Positions 14,001 through 29,000 are shown, numbered from the stretch's first letter. The stretch: 64,000 bases of DNA from Piscicola geometra (GCA_943735955.1 OX030956.1:14415600-14479599), one strand, 5' to 3'. Program-made: numbers and translations. Notes: a model not told the origin generated them from the letters alone.

Positions 14001-17000
14001 AGGTGTACCTGGAAATCCATTTGAACCTCTTTGGCCCGGTGAGCCTTGCGGTCCTGTAGCTCCACTGAAGCCGATGCCTCCTGTAAAACCTTGCTGACCA
14101 GGCAATCCAGGTGCTCCAGCCCTTCCTTGAGTTCCAGGATCTCCCCGTTGACCAACAGGTCCACTTTCACCAGGAGCCCCATCAGTACCAGTCGGACCAG
14201 TATCTCCCATAAGACCAGAAACACCAGGCAAGCCTCTAGGGCCAAGCAAACCATTTGGACCTTGTAATCCTGGAATGCCATTTGCCCCAGTAGCTCCAGA
14301 AGGTCCTCCTTGACCTGGAGATCCTTTAACGCCAGGCGGACCAGGTGGGCCACGAGGACCAGCTTCTCCAGTTGCACCGGATAGACCAACGGAACCCTGT
14401 TCACCTCTCTGACCAGAGTTTCCTGGAAGACCTGGAAGTCCTGTAGCTCCCACTCCCCCAACTGGACCAGAATCCCCTGTGGCTCCTTTAAAACCGGGAT
14501 TTCCTGGAACACCAGAAACACCCTCGAATCCAGCAGGACCTGTGAAACCTGTGGCTCCTGGTACTCCAGGCTGACCTGAAGGACCTGCCGGACCTGGTGA
14601 TCCTTTAACCCCTGGAGCTCCATTTAAGCCTGGTGTTCCTGTACTTCCAGGCAATCCAGGAAAGCCTGCTGGTCCCACTGAGCCTGGATCCCCATTGAAG
14701 CCAGGTGAACCAGGACTTCCCCTCGACCCAGGAAAACCCGGACCTCCTGGAGTGCCCTGGTTTCCTGGCGAGCCTCGAGGTCCTGTAGCTCCGTCAGGAC
14801 CTTGGAATCCAGAAAGACCTGTTGGTCCTGTGAATCCAATCGGACCAGAAGCTCCAGGACTGCCTTGAGCGCCTGTAGCACCTGGTTGACCTTGTATCCC
14901 GGGGTTTCCAAAAGGTCCAGGAATGCCCGTGTCTCCTTGAGGTCCGTTCCGTCCGGGATTTCCTGTGTTTCCAATAGCTCCTGTACCGCCTGGAGAACCA
15001 TTGAGGCCTGTATCACCAAAATCACCCGATGCTCCCGTGAATCCTTGTTGACCTGGACTACCTGGTGCTCCTGGTTGACCTGCTTGTCCTGATGCGCCTA
15101 CAAAACCAGGAATTCCTGTGGCTCCTTGATTGCCAGGACTTCCAGACGGACCAGACGAGCCAGTGAAACCAGTGAATCCTTGTCCACCTTGCGTTCCTTG
15201 AGGACCCGTTGGGCCGGGTTGCCCTGTTGGGCCAGGTGCACCAGTGGCTCCATTGCTTCCTGGTATGCCTGGAGCGCCATTCAACCCCTGCACGCCACTT
15301 GGTCCTGCAGGACCACTTGCACCTGATTCATTTTTGATAATTAATTAATATGATTTCATAATTCAAAACGATCATAGGCTTTAAAATTTATTTCTATTTT
15401 TATCTTCCAGAACCAAAATGGAAAAAAAATTAATTCAATATATCAATATGCTTGAAAAAAAGATAAACGTGAACAAAAATAGACTTGAATTCATCTAAGT
15501 AAGATATAGTTTTGAATAAACAAACAAGATCTACCTGGTGTTCCAGGAAATCCTTGAGGTCCAGTAGGTCCTGGAGAACCTGCTGCGCCTTGGGTGCCTT
15601 GAAAACCAGGAAAGCCAACAGGTCCTGGAGAACCGGGCAAGCCATTGTTGCCTGGAGAGCCTTTCAGACCTTGCCCCCCCGTGTCTCCGAATGCTCCCTG
15701 TTGACCTTGTGATCCGGGGGTTCCAGGTCTGCCAACAGGTCCAGATTGTCCTTTCAAACCAGGACTGCCACTGACACCAGTGTCACCCTGAGATCCTGGA
15801 CCGCCTCCAAAACCAGCTGGACCAGTGGCTCCTTGAGGACCTTGTCTTCCTTGATTACCATTAGGACCAGCTGCTCCAATGACACCTTGTTGGCCTGGAA
15901 AGCCAGGGATGCCCAGAGGTCCAGGACTCCCGGGCGATCCACTAGGTCCTGCTAAACCAGGTGCTCCCACCACTCCCGGTGATCCAAATTGTCCAGTGTT
16001 TCCAATATCTCCACTACCACCTGTATCGCCTGTGAATCCCGTGTCACCTACAGGACCTTGAGTGCCCGGTTGTCCTGGAGTGCCATCTGAGCCTGGAGTT
16101 CCTGGGTTGCCAGCTGCTCCAGTTGAACCAGCATTTCCAGGAAAGCCAGGTTGTCCAGCAAATCCTGGACCTCCACTCGGACCTGTGTCGCCAAAAGGTC
16201 CTGGCAATCCAGGACTTCCCGGTATTCCGTTCAGTCCAGCTGCACCAGGAAACCCTTTGAAACCTGTCTGGCCGGGTGCTCCTGGCGCTCCTGGTTGCCC
16301 TGTAGCGCCTGCAGCTCCAGGCGACCCTTCGATGGAAATGATCAAATGAGGAAATGATTTATCGGATTAAATAATTAAAAATCAAATTTTTAGATTTGTA
16401 TAGTGATTAAAATAGAAAAATATAAATAAACAAAAATCGTTTCAGAAACCTGGTGTTCCTGCACTTCCGGGTAGCCCTTTGACTCCCTTTCCTCCAGGCT
16501 GACCTGTTGGACCAATTTGACCGGAAGGACCTGTGAAACCTTGGCTGCCCGTAAATCCCATGTTTCCTTGTGCCCCTGGTGCACCATTGAATCCAGGATT
16601 ACCAGGAGATCCTTGAGAACCCGGCAAACCTCCTTGTCCAGTAGGTCCTGAATCGCCTGGGAGGCCTGGAATACCGGGGTTGCCATTGAGACCTGGAAAT
16701 CCGGGTTGACCTGCTGGTCCTGTAAAACCTGCCAATCCTTTTAAACCGGGGTTTCCAGGAAGTCCGGATTGACCTTGTGATCCGGGTGCCCCCGGGAGGC
16801 CGTTGCTTCCTGGTGTTCCTTGAGGGCCTTGAGGTCCTATGGGTCCAGTATCTCCCTGCTGTCCAGCCAATCCTGGAGCCCCTATAGATCCTTGTTGGCC
16901 ATTGAAACCTGGAGCTCCTGGTGAGCCAGAAATGCCTGGAAAACCCACTTGTCCTTCCGGTCCGGGTGATCCTGTATCACCAACCGTTCCTCCAAAGCCT

Positions 17001-20000
17001 GGTTGACCTGGGTTACCAGGCTGACCAGCTGGTCCAACTGAGCCCGGATCTCCTACAGGTCCTGTGAAACCCAATGGACCTGGCCCTCCTGGTTGTCCTT
17101 GCTGACCAATGGAACCTGTAGAACCAGTAAACCCAGTTCCTCCTGTGAACCCAATTTGACCATCCGGTCCCGGCCTACCGTTCAAACCAGGGTTTCCTGC
17201 AAAGCCAGTGAATCCTTTAGGACCCGTGAGGCCTGTAGGACCGGTATTACCTGGTTGTCCTGGAGTGCCAGTGTCTCCGGCCAAACCAGGCTGTCCTAAG
17301 GTTTTATATTAGATATATTAAAGTTTATATGAAAATTTATAACAATAACATTAAAAAAACATAAATAAATTAAAAGTTAAGAATATGAAACACATTTTAA
17401 ACTTATTAATCATGGCTTACCAGGAGCACCAGAAAAGCCAGATGGACCCGTAGCGCCAGGACTGCCTGTGTCACCATTGCGGCCGGGTTGTCCATTCGAA
17501 CCAGGAAAGCCTGGAGACCCGGGAGTACCAGCAACACCAGGCTCTCCAGAAACCCCCTGAGATCCTCTTAGTCCTTCAGGGCCAGGGAGTCCAGGAAAAC
17601 CAGGAGCACCTGATTTATTCAAATGGTTATGAAAGTGAGCTTCATATGATTGATGCATTCATGTTTTGAAGCAACAATTTCATATATTAATTTAAAATAA
17701 GAAGAATTCATTTAATGGTGGTAACCTGGTTGTCCACTGTTTCCAACAGAACCAGTTGGTCCAAAAATTCCGCTATCACCAGGTCGACCCTGGAATCCAG
17801 GAATGCCTGGACTGCCAGGAAGACCATTAGGACCTGGTAAGCCAGCTGGTCCTGAAGGTCCTTGAGGTCCAATTGGGCCTAATGGGCCGGGTGCACCATT
17901 GTTACCTGCAGAGCCTGGCTGACCTGCTATTCCTGCTGGCCCAGCAGAACCAGGAGTTCCTGCAATGCCTGCATCTCCTTGAACACCCGGGGCTCCAATC
18001 GGACCAAATGCTCCAGTATTTCCAGTAGGACCTCTTCCTCCATCGATGCCTGGAAGACCTGGAACACCAGAAGGACCAGGTGAGCCAGTGAAACCAGGAT
18101 TTCCATTAGGTCCTTGTGGTCCAAAAGCACCAGTTGAGCCTTTATTGCCTGGTTGACCAGTATCTCCAATTGATCCTTGACTTCCTGAAAGACCAGTCGA
18201 ACCTTGAGCCCCAGGAGCTCCAGGTGCCCCTGCTGGTCCAGTGGAACCAAAAGCTCCAACGGGACCCGTGGGACCTGGAAGACCTGGTTGGCCTGTGATT
18301 CCGTCAACACCCACTAGTCCGGGTAGACCCGGTTGGCCAGACGTTCCTGTGAAACCCTGTACTCCTGTGTCTCCAGGTGGTCCTGGCTGGCCAGAAGTTC
18401 CTGCCACTCCGGGTGATCCTGAAAATCCAACGTTTCCTGTCGAACCCTGTGATCCTGTTAATCCTTTGGCTCCTTGAGGCCCAGGCGAACCTGTTATGCC
18501 CGGACTACCCATGTTTCCAGGTGTTCCTTTCGAGCCAGGCAATCCAGGATTACCTTTAAAAATATTGTTCGAACATATGAAAATAGCTAGTATGAGTATA
18601 CAAAATAATAGTTATATTAATATTATTTTAAATATAACTTTCACCTTGATAAAAATTAATATACATATAAGTACATATAAGTTGACAAGAATTCAGCCAT
18701 TTCCTATTTTATTTAACACAACCATTCCAGTTGTTAAATCCTTTAAATTCACACCTGCTTGCCCTACTGATCCTGTGTTTCCAGTGAATCCAGTGGCACC
18801 TTGCGCTCCAACAACGCCAGAACTGCCAACTACTCCTAATGAACCAGGCGTTCCTGACGGTCCAGTGAATCCTTGGAGACCTTGGATGCCTGGAAGACCT
18901 GGTCCTCCCGCTTGACCTGACAGATTTCATGCGAGAATTAATTTAATGACGCTAATACGACGTTTCATAAATACATTATTTATTAAAAGTTTCTTGCTCC
19001 AAAATACTAAATTAAACAATAAAATATTCAAATTCAAAACAAATAAATGAATATTTTAAAGAAATATACCAACAAAAAAAGTCAAAAGAAAATATTTCGA
19101 TGGTTTTATTAAAATATATTCAAAAATTAAAAAAAATTAATAATAAAATACTCTTAAATAGATATAAAAAATACCCGGGAGTCCTGTTGAACCAGCAGGT
19201 CCAGTGTTTCCCAATGGACCAGGAGCTCCAGTGGAACCAAGTGGTCCAGTATCCCCTGTGGGACCCGGCAGTCCAATTGATCCAGGGCCACCAGTCAATC
19301 CAGTAAATCCTTGCTGGCCAGGCGATCCTGGAGATCCAGGTCCTCCTGGCAGTCCACTCGCCCCTGCTGCACCTGGAGACCCTGCAAATCCTGGATTTCC
19401 GGTATTTCCGGGAGCACCTTGAAAGCCTTGTGGTCCTGTATCTCCAGTGTCTCCTTGAGCACCTATCGAGCCTGCTGATCCGGGTTGACCTGGAGTTCCA
19501 TCACTTCCTCTCGGACCTTGCTGGCCCACCACCCCCGTTGAGCCTTGCAAGCCAGGTGAACCAGAAGTTCCAATAGGACCTGAAATAGTTGTCAAATCAA
19601 GTCAAATCTTGCTTTCACTAAAATCACACAATAGTTGGATATAATAATGCGAACTAATACTTACCAGGAAGTCCTGTAGCTCCTGGAACTCCTTGCTGCC
19701 CTGTTGAACCAGGAAACCCGGGACTGCCTGCTGCTCCAGGATTTCCAGGGAATCCAGGAGAACCCGTGAGTCCCAGCTGGCCCTGAGCACCCGAAGGCCC
19801 CGTGAAACCAACTCCTCCCTGCGGTCCTGGCGCTCCTGCAGCTCCGCCGAAACCAGGCAAGCCTGTCGCTCCCGTGAATCCTGCATTTATATTTTTGAAG
19901 TGAACTTGTAATTAATAACAAAAGCATTGAAAGAATTTTAGTGATATAGACTTTAAATAACTTTAATAATAATAATACACAAGCTTTTAACTATATGAAA

Positions 20001-23000
20001 TTTTCAAAAAATTAAAAAAGTGTGCGAAAAAATTATTTTCTATTCAATATTTAAAAAAAATATATTTTTGTATAAATTATTTAAACTTTTAATCAAAATA
20101 CTTCTTACATATAAAAATCAAAAAATTAATAGAATTATTTTTCATACAGTTTTTTCTTTAGCTTTGTATATATAGATATTTGGTCAAATAATTATACCTT
20201 GCTGTCCAGCGAATCCTGGATTTCCAGTGTTTCCTGGAGTTCCAGGCAATCCTGCATTTCCAGGTGTTCCGGGTAGGCCAGGAGCACCAATTGGTCCAGG
20301 ATTTCCTGCAGGTCCAGCTGGTCCTGTCATTCCAGGCCCTCCATTCACTCCAGGACTTCCAGGTTGACCGTTAGTGCCTGGGCTTCCTGAAAAGCCAACC
20401 AGTCCTGTTGCTCCTACCGGTCCTTGGAAGCCCGGAGAGCCAGGGGTGCCTGTAGGTCCTGGGAATCCTGATGGACCTGTCGCCCCTTGGTTGCCTGGCA
20501 AGCCTGGATTTCCTGGAGAGCCGTTCGAACCAGGTGCACCTACCGTACCAGGCTGCCCTGCAGTTCCTGGAGATCCTGGAGACCCCGAAGGACCGGCTGA
20601 ACCTGGGTTTCCTGTGAAACCAGGAGGTCCGTTAAGGCCTGGAATGCCTGGACTGCCTGTTGGTCCCAATCCCCCTGGAGGTCCCTGTTGTCCTCGATCA
20701 CCTTGCTGCCCGGATGTTCCAGCGGCTCCTGGCTGCCCAGGCGTACCTGTAAAATATTAAAGGTGAAAAAACCTTCAAATAACGATACAAATATTTTTCG
20801 AGATTAAATAGAAATTATTAGACAAAACAATTTTTTCTGCATTTGAAAATTACCTATACTGCCTGATGGTCCTTTCAAGCCAGTGGAACCGGTGAAACCA
20901 GTGTCTCCCAAAGATCCTGGAAAGCCGCCTGACCCAGGGGTTCCTTCCGGCCCAGGACTGCCTTTAGGTCCTGGATCTCCAGCAAGGCCTGTGAAACCAG
21001 TTTGACCTGGCTGTCCTGGAACCCCATTGGGCCCTGCAGGTCCTTGAGGGCCGATTGAGCCTACTTGACCGGTAGATCCTGGCTGACCTTGAGGCCCAGG
21101 TTGTCCATTCAAACCAGGACTTCCCTGAACACCGATGCTTCCAGTGAAGCCGATAGATCCTTGCGCTCCTTGCTGACCCGAAGCGCCTGTGAATCCAGTG
21201 CCTCCGGGAGCTCCAAGCACTCCATCTAACCCTCTGTTACCTTGATTACCCGCAGGACCTGTTACTCCAGCAAGACCAGGGCTTCCTTGTGGGCCTGGGT
21301 TGCCTTTCACGCCAGGACCACCAGGACCCCCTTGGGGACCAGTAGCGCCTGTAAAGCCTGTTCCTCCACTCACTCCTGGCGATCCTTTGACACCATCAGT
21401 TCCAGGGTTTCCTGGACTACCGGCTGTTCCAGGGAAACCTATATTGGTATTGAATGATAGCTATAGCATACAGTCTATTGAACATTTCTAAAGTATGCAA
21501 AGCAAGCTACATGTATAAACTTTATTTATACTATAATTGTTCAAGCTGTGATAACTTATAATAAAGAACCTAAATATTTTTAGAATTTAGATAAAAATGA
21601 GAATAAAGTTGTAATTGAAATTCATATTTCCTAAATTTATTTCGATGAGATGATTGAATATAATTATTTTAAACAAAAAAACTCATTAAAGCTTTTATAT
21701 TTATAATATTTTTTCATTAAATGCTTTTTAAAATGTAATTACAAGAAAGTGAAATTTAACAAACCAGTGTTTCCATTGGGTCCAGATGCGCCATTTAGAC
21801 CTGGATCCCCATTGAGGCCTGGAGCTCCTGGCTGTCCGGAACCTCCAGCAGGTCCAGGGAATCCTGAAGGACCGGTTGCCCCATTCGAACCAGCGGGTCC
21901 CAACGGCCCAGTGGAACCTGGAAGGCCAGTGGCTCCTGGAGAACCATTGGCGCCAGGAGTACCAGGCTGTCCTGCCGTTCCTGGGAGTCCTGAAAAGCCA
22001 GGGGGTCCCTTGGAGCCGGGTAGTCCAGCAGAGCCTGTAGAGCCTTGTGGTCCGGTAGGTCCGGGGTTGCCTGGTAAACCATTGGCGCCCGGTGAGCCAG
22101 GAGAACCAGCGAAACCAGTGTTGCCAGCATCACCGGGCAGTCCGTTCAAGCCAGAAGGCCCTTGTAGTCCTGTAGTCGATCGAATCAACGGTCATTTTAA
22201 GGTTTAGGATATTATTAACGAATAAAATTAATTCAATAAAAAAATGAAAACAAAACCTGGATTCCCAGCTGGTCCTGGGAAACCAGTATCTCCTTTCACT
22301 CCGTTTGGTCCAGGGTTGCCGGAAGTACCTGCCGGTCCAGGGGGTCCACTAGCACCTATTGGACCAGTGTTTCCAAGACTTCCTGGCCCTCCATTCGGAC
22401 CAGGGTTTCCTGCTTGACCTTGAGCTCCAGGACCTCCAGGGTCACCATTTCTACCAGGAGATCCCGGCAATCCTAATAAACCCGTATCACCAATTAACCC
22501 TGGTGTGCCCATAGCTCCAGTTCTCCCAGTTGGTCCAGTGAAACCAGTGAAACCAGGAGTGCCTTGTGGTCCTGGACCGCCCTTAACGCCTGTGGTTCCT
22601 GGCACGCCCTGAGATCCTTGGGGACCAGGATTTCCAGGCGTTCCTGCCTGTCCGGCCTGACCTTGAAAACCTATTGAGCCTTTTGGTCCTGAGAAATAAT
22701 CATATTATGTCCTATATATTTTTATGTTTTTAAGCTTATTGAAAAATAAAAATAACACTCTTATGACAATCAATTTATCAATTATATTTCTTATTCAATA
22801 GAATAAAATTATTTCAACCTAACATAGAAGCTAATTATTTTTATTATAGAAGAATAAGAAAATTAAATAATAAAGAGTAAAAAAAATAATAAATATTTAT
22901 TAATAAATTTAGTAAATAAATAAGACTATTGATGATGAAATACATAAATTAAAATAACACATATTTATACAAGAAACAGTATTTTCTTCCGAAGTATCAT

Positions 23001-26000
23001 GATTTAATAGAACTTTCAAAATCCTCACCTGGTGATCCAGTAGCTCCAACACCACCACCCGTTCCAGATGGTCCCTTTGGTCCAGTGGCTCCTAGAGGTC
23101 CAGGCAGACCAGCATTTCCAGGGTTTCCAACTCTACCCGTATTACCTGGCACACCAGGTGCCCCATTGTTTCCTGGAAAACCCGTTGATCCTACAGGTCC
23201 TGGATCCCCTGTTGAGCCTGGAAAGCCTGTCAAACCATAGGGGCCTTGAGCTCCCGGAAAGCCTGGAGAGCCTGCTAGACCAGTGTTTCCTACCTCTCCT
23301 GGCAAACCATTTCTACCCGGGGACCCTGGAGCTCCAGGAAATCCAGGCCCGCCCGAAATTCCATTCGGTCCCGAAGGTCCCTTGCTGCCAGGACTTCCTT
23401 GAGGTCCCTGAGGTCCAATTGAACCAGCCTGACCGGGTGTTCCTGCTGAACCTGAAGCTCCTTGTGGGCCTAGTGTGTTGAAATAATTAAAATATATGAA
23501 TCGAAAGATACAGAAAAGAAAAAAATTCCTATAAATTTAATTGAAAAGATAGAACCGTTTTCAAATCAGTATAAATACCTTGCTGTCCAGGGAGGCCAGG
23601 AAGGCCATTGAAACCATTTGGTCCAAGAGATCCTCTGATGCCTTTGTCTCCTTTGACACCAATGGATCCAGGACTCCCACTAAAACCAACTGGTCCTATG
23701 TTTCCAGTAAAACCCGTATTTCCAATAAGGCCATTTGGCCCTGGAAAACCTGGATTCCCCGGATTGCCTGGTGAGCCTGGAAAGCCAGCTGGTCCTGCAG
23801 GCCCTGAAGGACCTGTGAATCCTAGAATTCCTTTTGCGCCAATTGCTCCTGTCCGCCCAACTTGTCCAGTATCACCAACAAGACCAGGTATACCAGACAC
23901 GCCGGGTCCCCCAGGAATACCAGTTCTACCAAGAGATCCTGGAGCTCCAGCCAGTCCAGGCAGTCCAGGAGCTCCATTCGGACCAGGATTCCCTAAACGC
24001 CCCGAAGCACCAATAGATCCAATAGATCCTGCTGGCCCCTGCTGTCCTGTGTCTCCAAAAGGTCCGCTAGGTCCTGGTGCTCCATTCACTCCTGCAAAAC
24101 CGTTTGTTCCAGGAATACCATTAATCCCGGGCAAGCCCGGAGCTCCTGGCGATCCTGGGTTGCCTGGAAATCCATTGGCCCCTGACAATCCTGTGAAACC
24201 TGTAGCACCCAGTTGACCAGGAGCTCCAGCCTGGCCTGTGGGTCCTGGATTTCCTGTGAATCCTGGTGAGCCAGTAAAACCTGTGAAACCGAAACCCCCA
24301 GCGACGCCTTCAACACCGGTAGTACCACTCCTTCCAGTGGCTCCTTGAAGACCCTGGTTACCAGACAATCCAGGAAGTCCTGAAAGGCCTACAGGACCCT
24401 GAACGCCAGGAACTCCTGGGTCTCCCGTGAAACCTATCTGACCTGGCGTTCCAGAAAGCCCTGATGCACCAATACTTCCAGGTAATCCTTTGAGGATAAA
24501 GTTTTCATTGATTAGATACAAGATATAGTTATATCTTTCTTTTTTATTTGAAAAGCTATTGTTTGAATATAATGTAAAGAAGTTTAATTACAAAAACTGG
24601 AAAAACAAACTTTCAAATTTATAAAGTTTAAAAGTAAAGGAGTATTGAGGATAAAAATAATAATTAGTTAAATCTATGAAGTAGATCTTTATATTCTAAA
24701 ATATCCTTTCTAATTAATCCTATTAATCTTTTTTTGATTGCTAAAGAAAAATCTTCATAAATCGTTCAGTATTTCTCAAAGAAACTAATTTCAAATATAT
24801 TCAAAGAAAAAGTTTGTAAGATGCTTTTGAGAAGACTGGAGACGAAAAACTTAATTTTTCGAAAATCGAGACTTTTCTCTCATTCATTTGATCAAGTTCA
24901 AAATAATAATAATTAATGTATCCAAAAACATAACAACAATTTAAGCTAATATGACATCTTCATATATGCAAGTACCTGGAAATCCGGTAGGTCCAGGTTG
25001 GCCGGTATTGCCTGGAAAACCAATAAGTCCTGATTGCCCATTAGGACCTTGTGCTCCTGGGTTACCTGGTTGCCCATTGTTACCTGCTGGACCGGTATTT
25101 CCTGCTTCTCCGGCTGATCCAGCGTTTCCGGGCAAGCCGTTAGGACCTTGAAGTCCCTGGGGACCTTGAACACCTATTATACCAGATTGTCCTGGTGAAC
25201 CATTCGGTCCAGTGGCTCCTTGTTGTCCTGGAGACCCTATAAACCCTGTTGTTCCAGGAACTCCTGCAGAGCCTGGTAGCCCTGTGTCTCCTGCAGGTCC
25301 AGTTAATCCAGGTGATCCCGGTGGACCTTGTAAGCCATTGTCTCCTGGACGACCACTCTGACCTGCAACTCCAGGACCACCAGGAACTCCCTTTGCTCCT
25401 GTATCTCCCGAATCACCAGTGGCACCAATATTACCAGTATTCCCTATAATGCCTGTATCACCAGGTATGCCTTCCCTACCAGGATTTCCTGCTGGACCTG
25501 GTTGACCTGGTAAACCTGGAAATCCAGAAACTCCAGGCGATCCAGGTTGTCCTGGTTGACCTGCTGGTCCTGGAGCACCCTTCACACCAACCCCTCCTGG
25601 TTGTCCATTCGTTCCCGGAAATCCTGGTGCTCCAGTTGAGCCAGCTTGACCATTAGGTCCAGGTAAACCTGGCAATCCTGGGCTTCCCGACGGTCCTTGA
25701 CTACCAGTGAAGCCCGGCATACCTTTCACACCTGTTCTTCCAGCGTTGCCTGTTCCTCCAGTGGCTCCAAAACCGCCAGCTAATCCAATATTACCAGGAA
25801 CTCCAGTTTGTCCAATGGGGCCTGGCGCCCCTCTCACACCTGTAACGCCTAAAGAACCAGGTTGTCCCGTTGCTCCTTTTGAACCGCTTGGACCAGGAGC
25901 ACCGGGAATGCTTGCGGCACCTCCTGAACCGGGTGGTCCAGGAACTCCAATGAATCCGGGATCTCCTGATAAGCCTGTTGCTCCAGGAAAGCCTGCTGGA

Positions 26001-29000
26001 CCCGTTGCACCAAGGCCTCCAGGAATTCCTACAAAGCCTGGCTGCCCGGGAATTCCAGGTGTTCCTGAATTTCCAGCAGGTCCGAGTTGGCCCTGTGGAC
26101 CTTGAAGTCCTATTGGGCCAGTATCGCCAACAATTCCTGAAGGTCCTTGAGGACCCAAGGGACCGGGAAATCCTTTCAAACCAACGTTTCCTTGAACACC
26201 AGTTATGCCATTTCGACCTGGATCTCCTGTAAATCCAGTCGGACCTTGTGGTCCGGTGTTTCCAGTTGCGCCAGTTCTACCATTTGAACCCTGTTGACCA
26301 GTTGGTCCTGGTTGACCTTGGAGACCTTTAGACCCAGCTGTTCCGGCTGGTCCGGGGTTTCCATTCGGCCCTGGCAAACCTGGAGCACCAGTGTTTCCTT
26401 GCGTTCCTCCAATACCTGGGGCACCTGGGTTACCGATCAAACCAGTGTCTCCAGGAGCTCCAGTGAAGCCCTGGCCTCCGATATTTCCTGAAAGGCCTGG
26501 AGAGCCAGGCTGACCAGGATTTCCTTTAGGACCTGCAGGGCCTGGAAAGCCCAATGAACCGGTACTTCCTGGAGTTCCAGGTTGACCAGCTGCTCCTGCT
26601 GAACCTGGATTTTTAATAAATCAGGAAATGTTTCAATATTAATCTTGAGAATTTTGTAAACTTATTTTGCTTTTAAAATGCTATAGAAGGTGGATAAAAT
26701 GTGGCTGGAAATCAGTTTAGAGAGATTACAATTGAGCAATTTCAAGATGATACTATTTCATGAATGTCTAAATAAAATGTCAACTTAATCCCTATGTTTA
26801 AATAGGAGAAACGAAAATAAATATATAATTAATGGTGAATAAATAAAAAAATGATAAATTAATATGAAAAAGATGAATAAATTAGTATAAAAAAGATGAA
26901 TAAATTAATATAAAAAAGATTATTAAATTAATATAAACAAGTTGAATAAATTAATCTAAAAAACAAAGGATATTTGTATCATACTTTTTTCAATAAATAA
27001 TAATAATTAATAATGCTTCCAAATAGATTGCTTTTAAAATGACTAGCGTATTTACGTATAACTACAACCTCACATCACCTCCAATCCAAACTATCCCAGT
27101 CACTAATCAGCCTATAGACCTTACCACTCTACAGAAACAGCCCTACTCCATCTAACTGACCACATTTTCAACGGATGCGACTCAAAAAATACCACCCTCC
27201 TCGCATCACTCGACCTATCAGCAGCCTTCGACACCATCAGCCATTCCATTCTCATAAACAGACTTTATAAAGAATTTGGAGTTGATGGAACAGCTTTAAA
27301 CTGGCTGTCATCTTATTTAGAAAATAGACATTATCAAGTTAAATTAGGTACACACATCTCATCACCAACCAATATACAACACGGCGTTCCTCAAGTCTCT
27401 GTTCTTGGACCGCTTCTTTTCACCACATACATCTCACCTATCTCAAATATAGTCAACCAATTCAATATAACCTACCATAAATATGCTGATGATATACAAC
27501 TTCTTCAATTCATCACACCTAATACATCCAACCAAGCTACTAGTAACCTCACATCTTGCATACAAACCATGGAAACTTGGTTTCTCAATAACTATCTCCA
27601 GTTTAACACCACTAAATCAGAAATAATAAAACTAGGCACCCCTTATCAATTAAATAGTTTAAACACAATATCATCTGTCAACATCAACTCAGATGAAATC
27701 CCCATCAATAACACTCTCAAAATACTCGGAGTCACCCTAGACAGCAAACTCACTTTCAAAAACCACATCACATCTATCATCCAATCATCACACTATCATC
27801 TCAAAGCAATCAAACACATACGCCCATTCATTACTACTGATCTCTCCGCCTCACTTTCCCGATGTCTAATACTAAGCAGACTTGACTACTGTAACTCGCT
27901 ATTATATAATATCACCAATCAAGAAAGAAATCGTCTACAATCAGTTTTAAACAAGGCGGCTAGAATCACACTCAACTGTGATTACCCAGGCCATCACCTT
28001 GTTCAATCATCAAAGGAAAATCTTATAAAACTCCACTGGCTTCCTATAGACTTTCGAATATCCTTTAAAATAGCCATCGCCACATTCAAAATTCTTCAAA
28101 CCTCAATACCGTCATATCTCAGCAAACTCATAACTAAAAAAACATCAAACAAACAACTGCGTTCATCTTCATCTCTTCTCCTCAACCAAGAATCCACTAC
28201 AAACAACATCTCAAAAAGAGCTTTCCGTCACGCAGCTCCAACAACTTGGAAATCCCTTCCACCTGCACTTCGAAGCATCAACCAATTTTCGACTTTCAAA
28301 GCCAAACTGAAAACTCATTACTTTAACTTAGCCTATCATTCTTAATAATTACTCCATGCTACTCTTTGCTCTCATTTTCATAACATTACTATTATAATTA
28401 TTTTTATTTCTTTATTGCATTACGACGCAGTGAAAGCGCTTCAGCTGCGTGCCCGGGCGCTATACAAAAATGATAATAATTATTATTATTATTATATTAT
28501 ATGCTGTATTTTACCAGTGAATCCAGTAAATCCAAGAATTCCTTGTTGACCAGGGGCTCCTGTTCTTCCCGTAGGTCCTTTATTTCCAGTGCCTCCAGTA
28601 AAACCAGTTGGTCCATTGAGTCCAACCACACCGGTTTGTCCACTTCTACCAGGCTGTCCCGGCGCTCCATTCACTCCAGGCACTCCTGTATCACCAGATT
28701 CACCTTTGCCACTCGGACCGGGAGGACCATCGAATCCTTGAAGTCCAGGAATTCCCTTTTGACCAACACCTCCATTTTGTCCGGGTTGACCCGCAAAACC
28801 TGGAATTCCCGGTCCTCCAGTGAAACCGGTATTTCCTGCAGAACCAGGAACTCCTTTTGCTCCTGTCCTTCCTGTTTGACCGATGAATCCTGGATCTCCA
28901 ATGTCTCCCTGGCTTCCTTGGATGCCTGGCACCCCTGTTCGCCCAGGGTTTCCAGGTGGTCCACTAGATCCTGTAGCTCCGGGCACACCTGGAATGTTCA

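Noticed and set aside
8002..24216. Many plus-strand and second-frame minus-strand ORFs over the collagen exons (Pro/Gly-rich, or Leu/Gln/Val-rich)
   Set aside because: They are shadows of the Gly-X-Y repeat: antisense GGN-CCN codons read as Pro-rich frames. The minus-strand Gly-X-Y frame alone has consistent splice phases.
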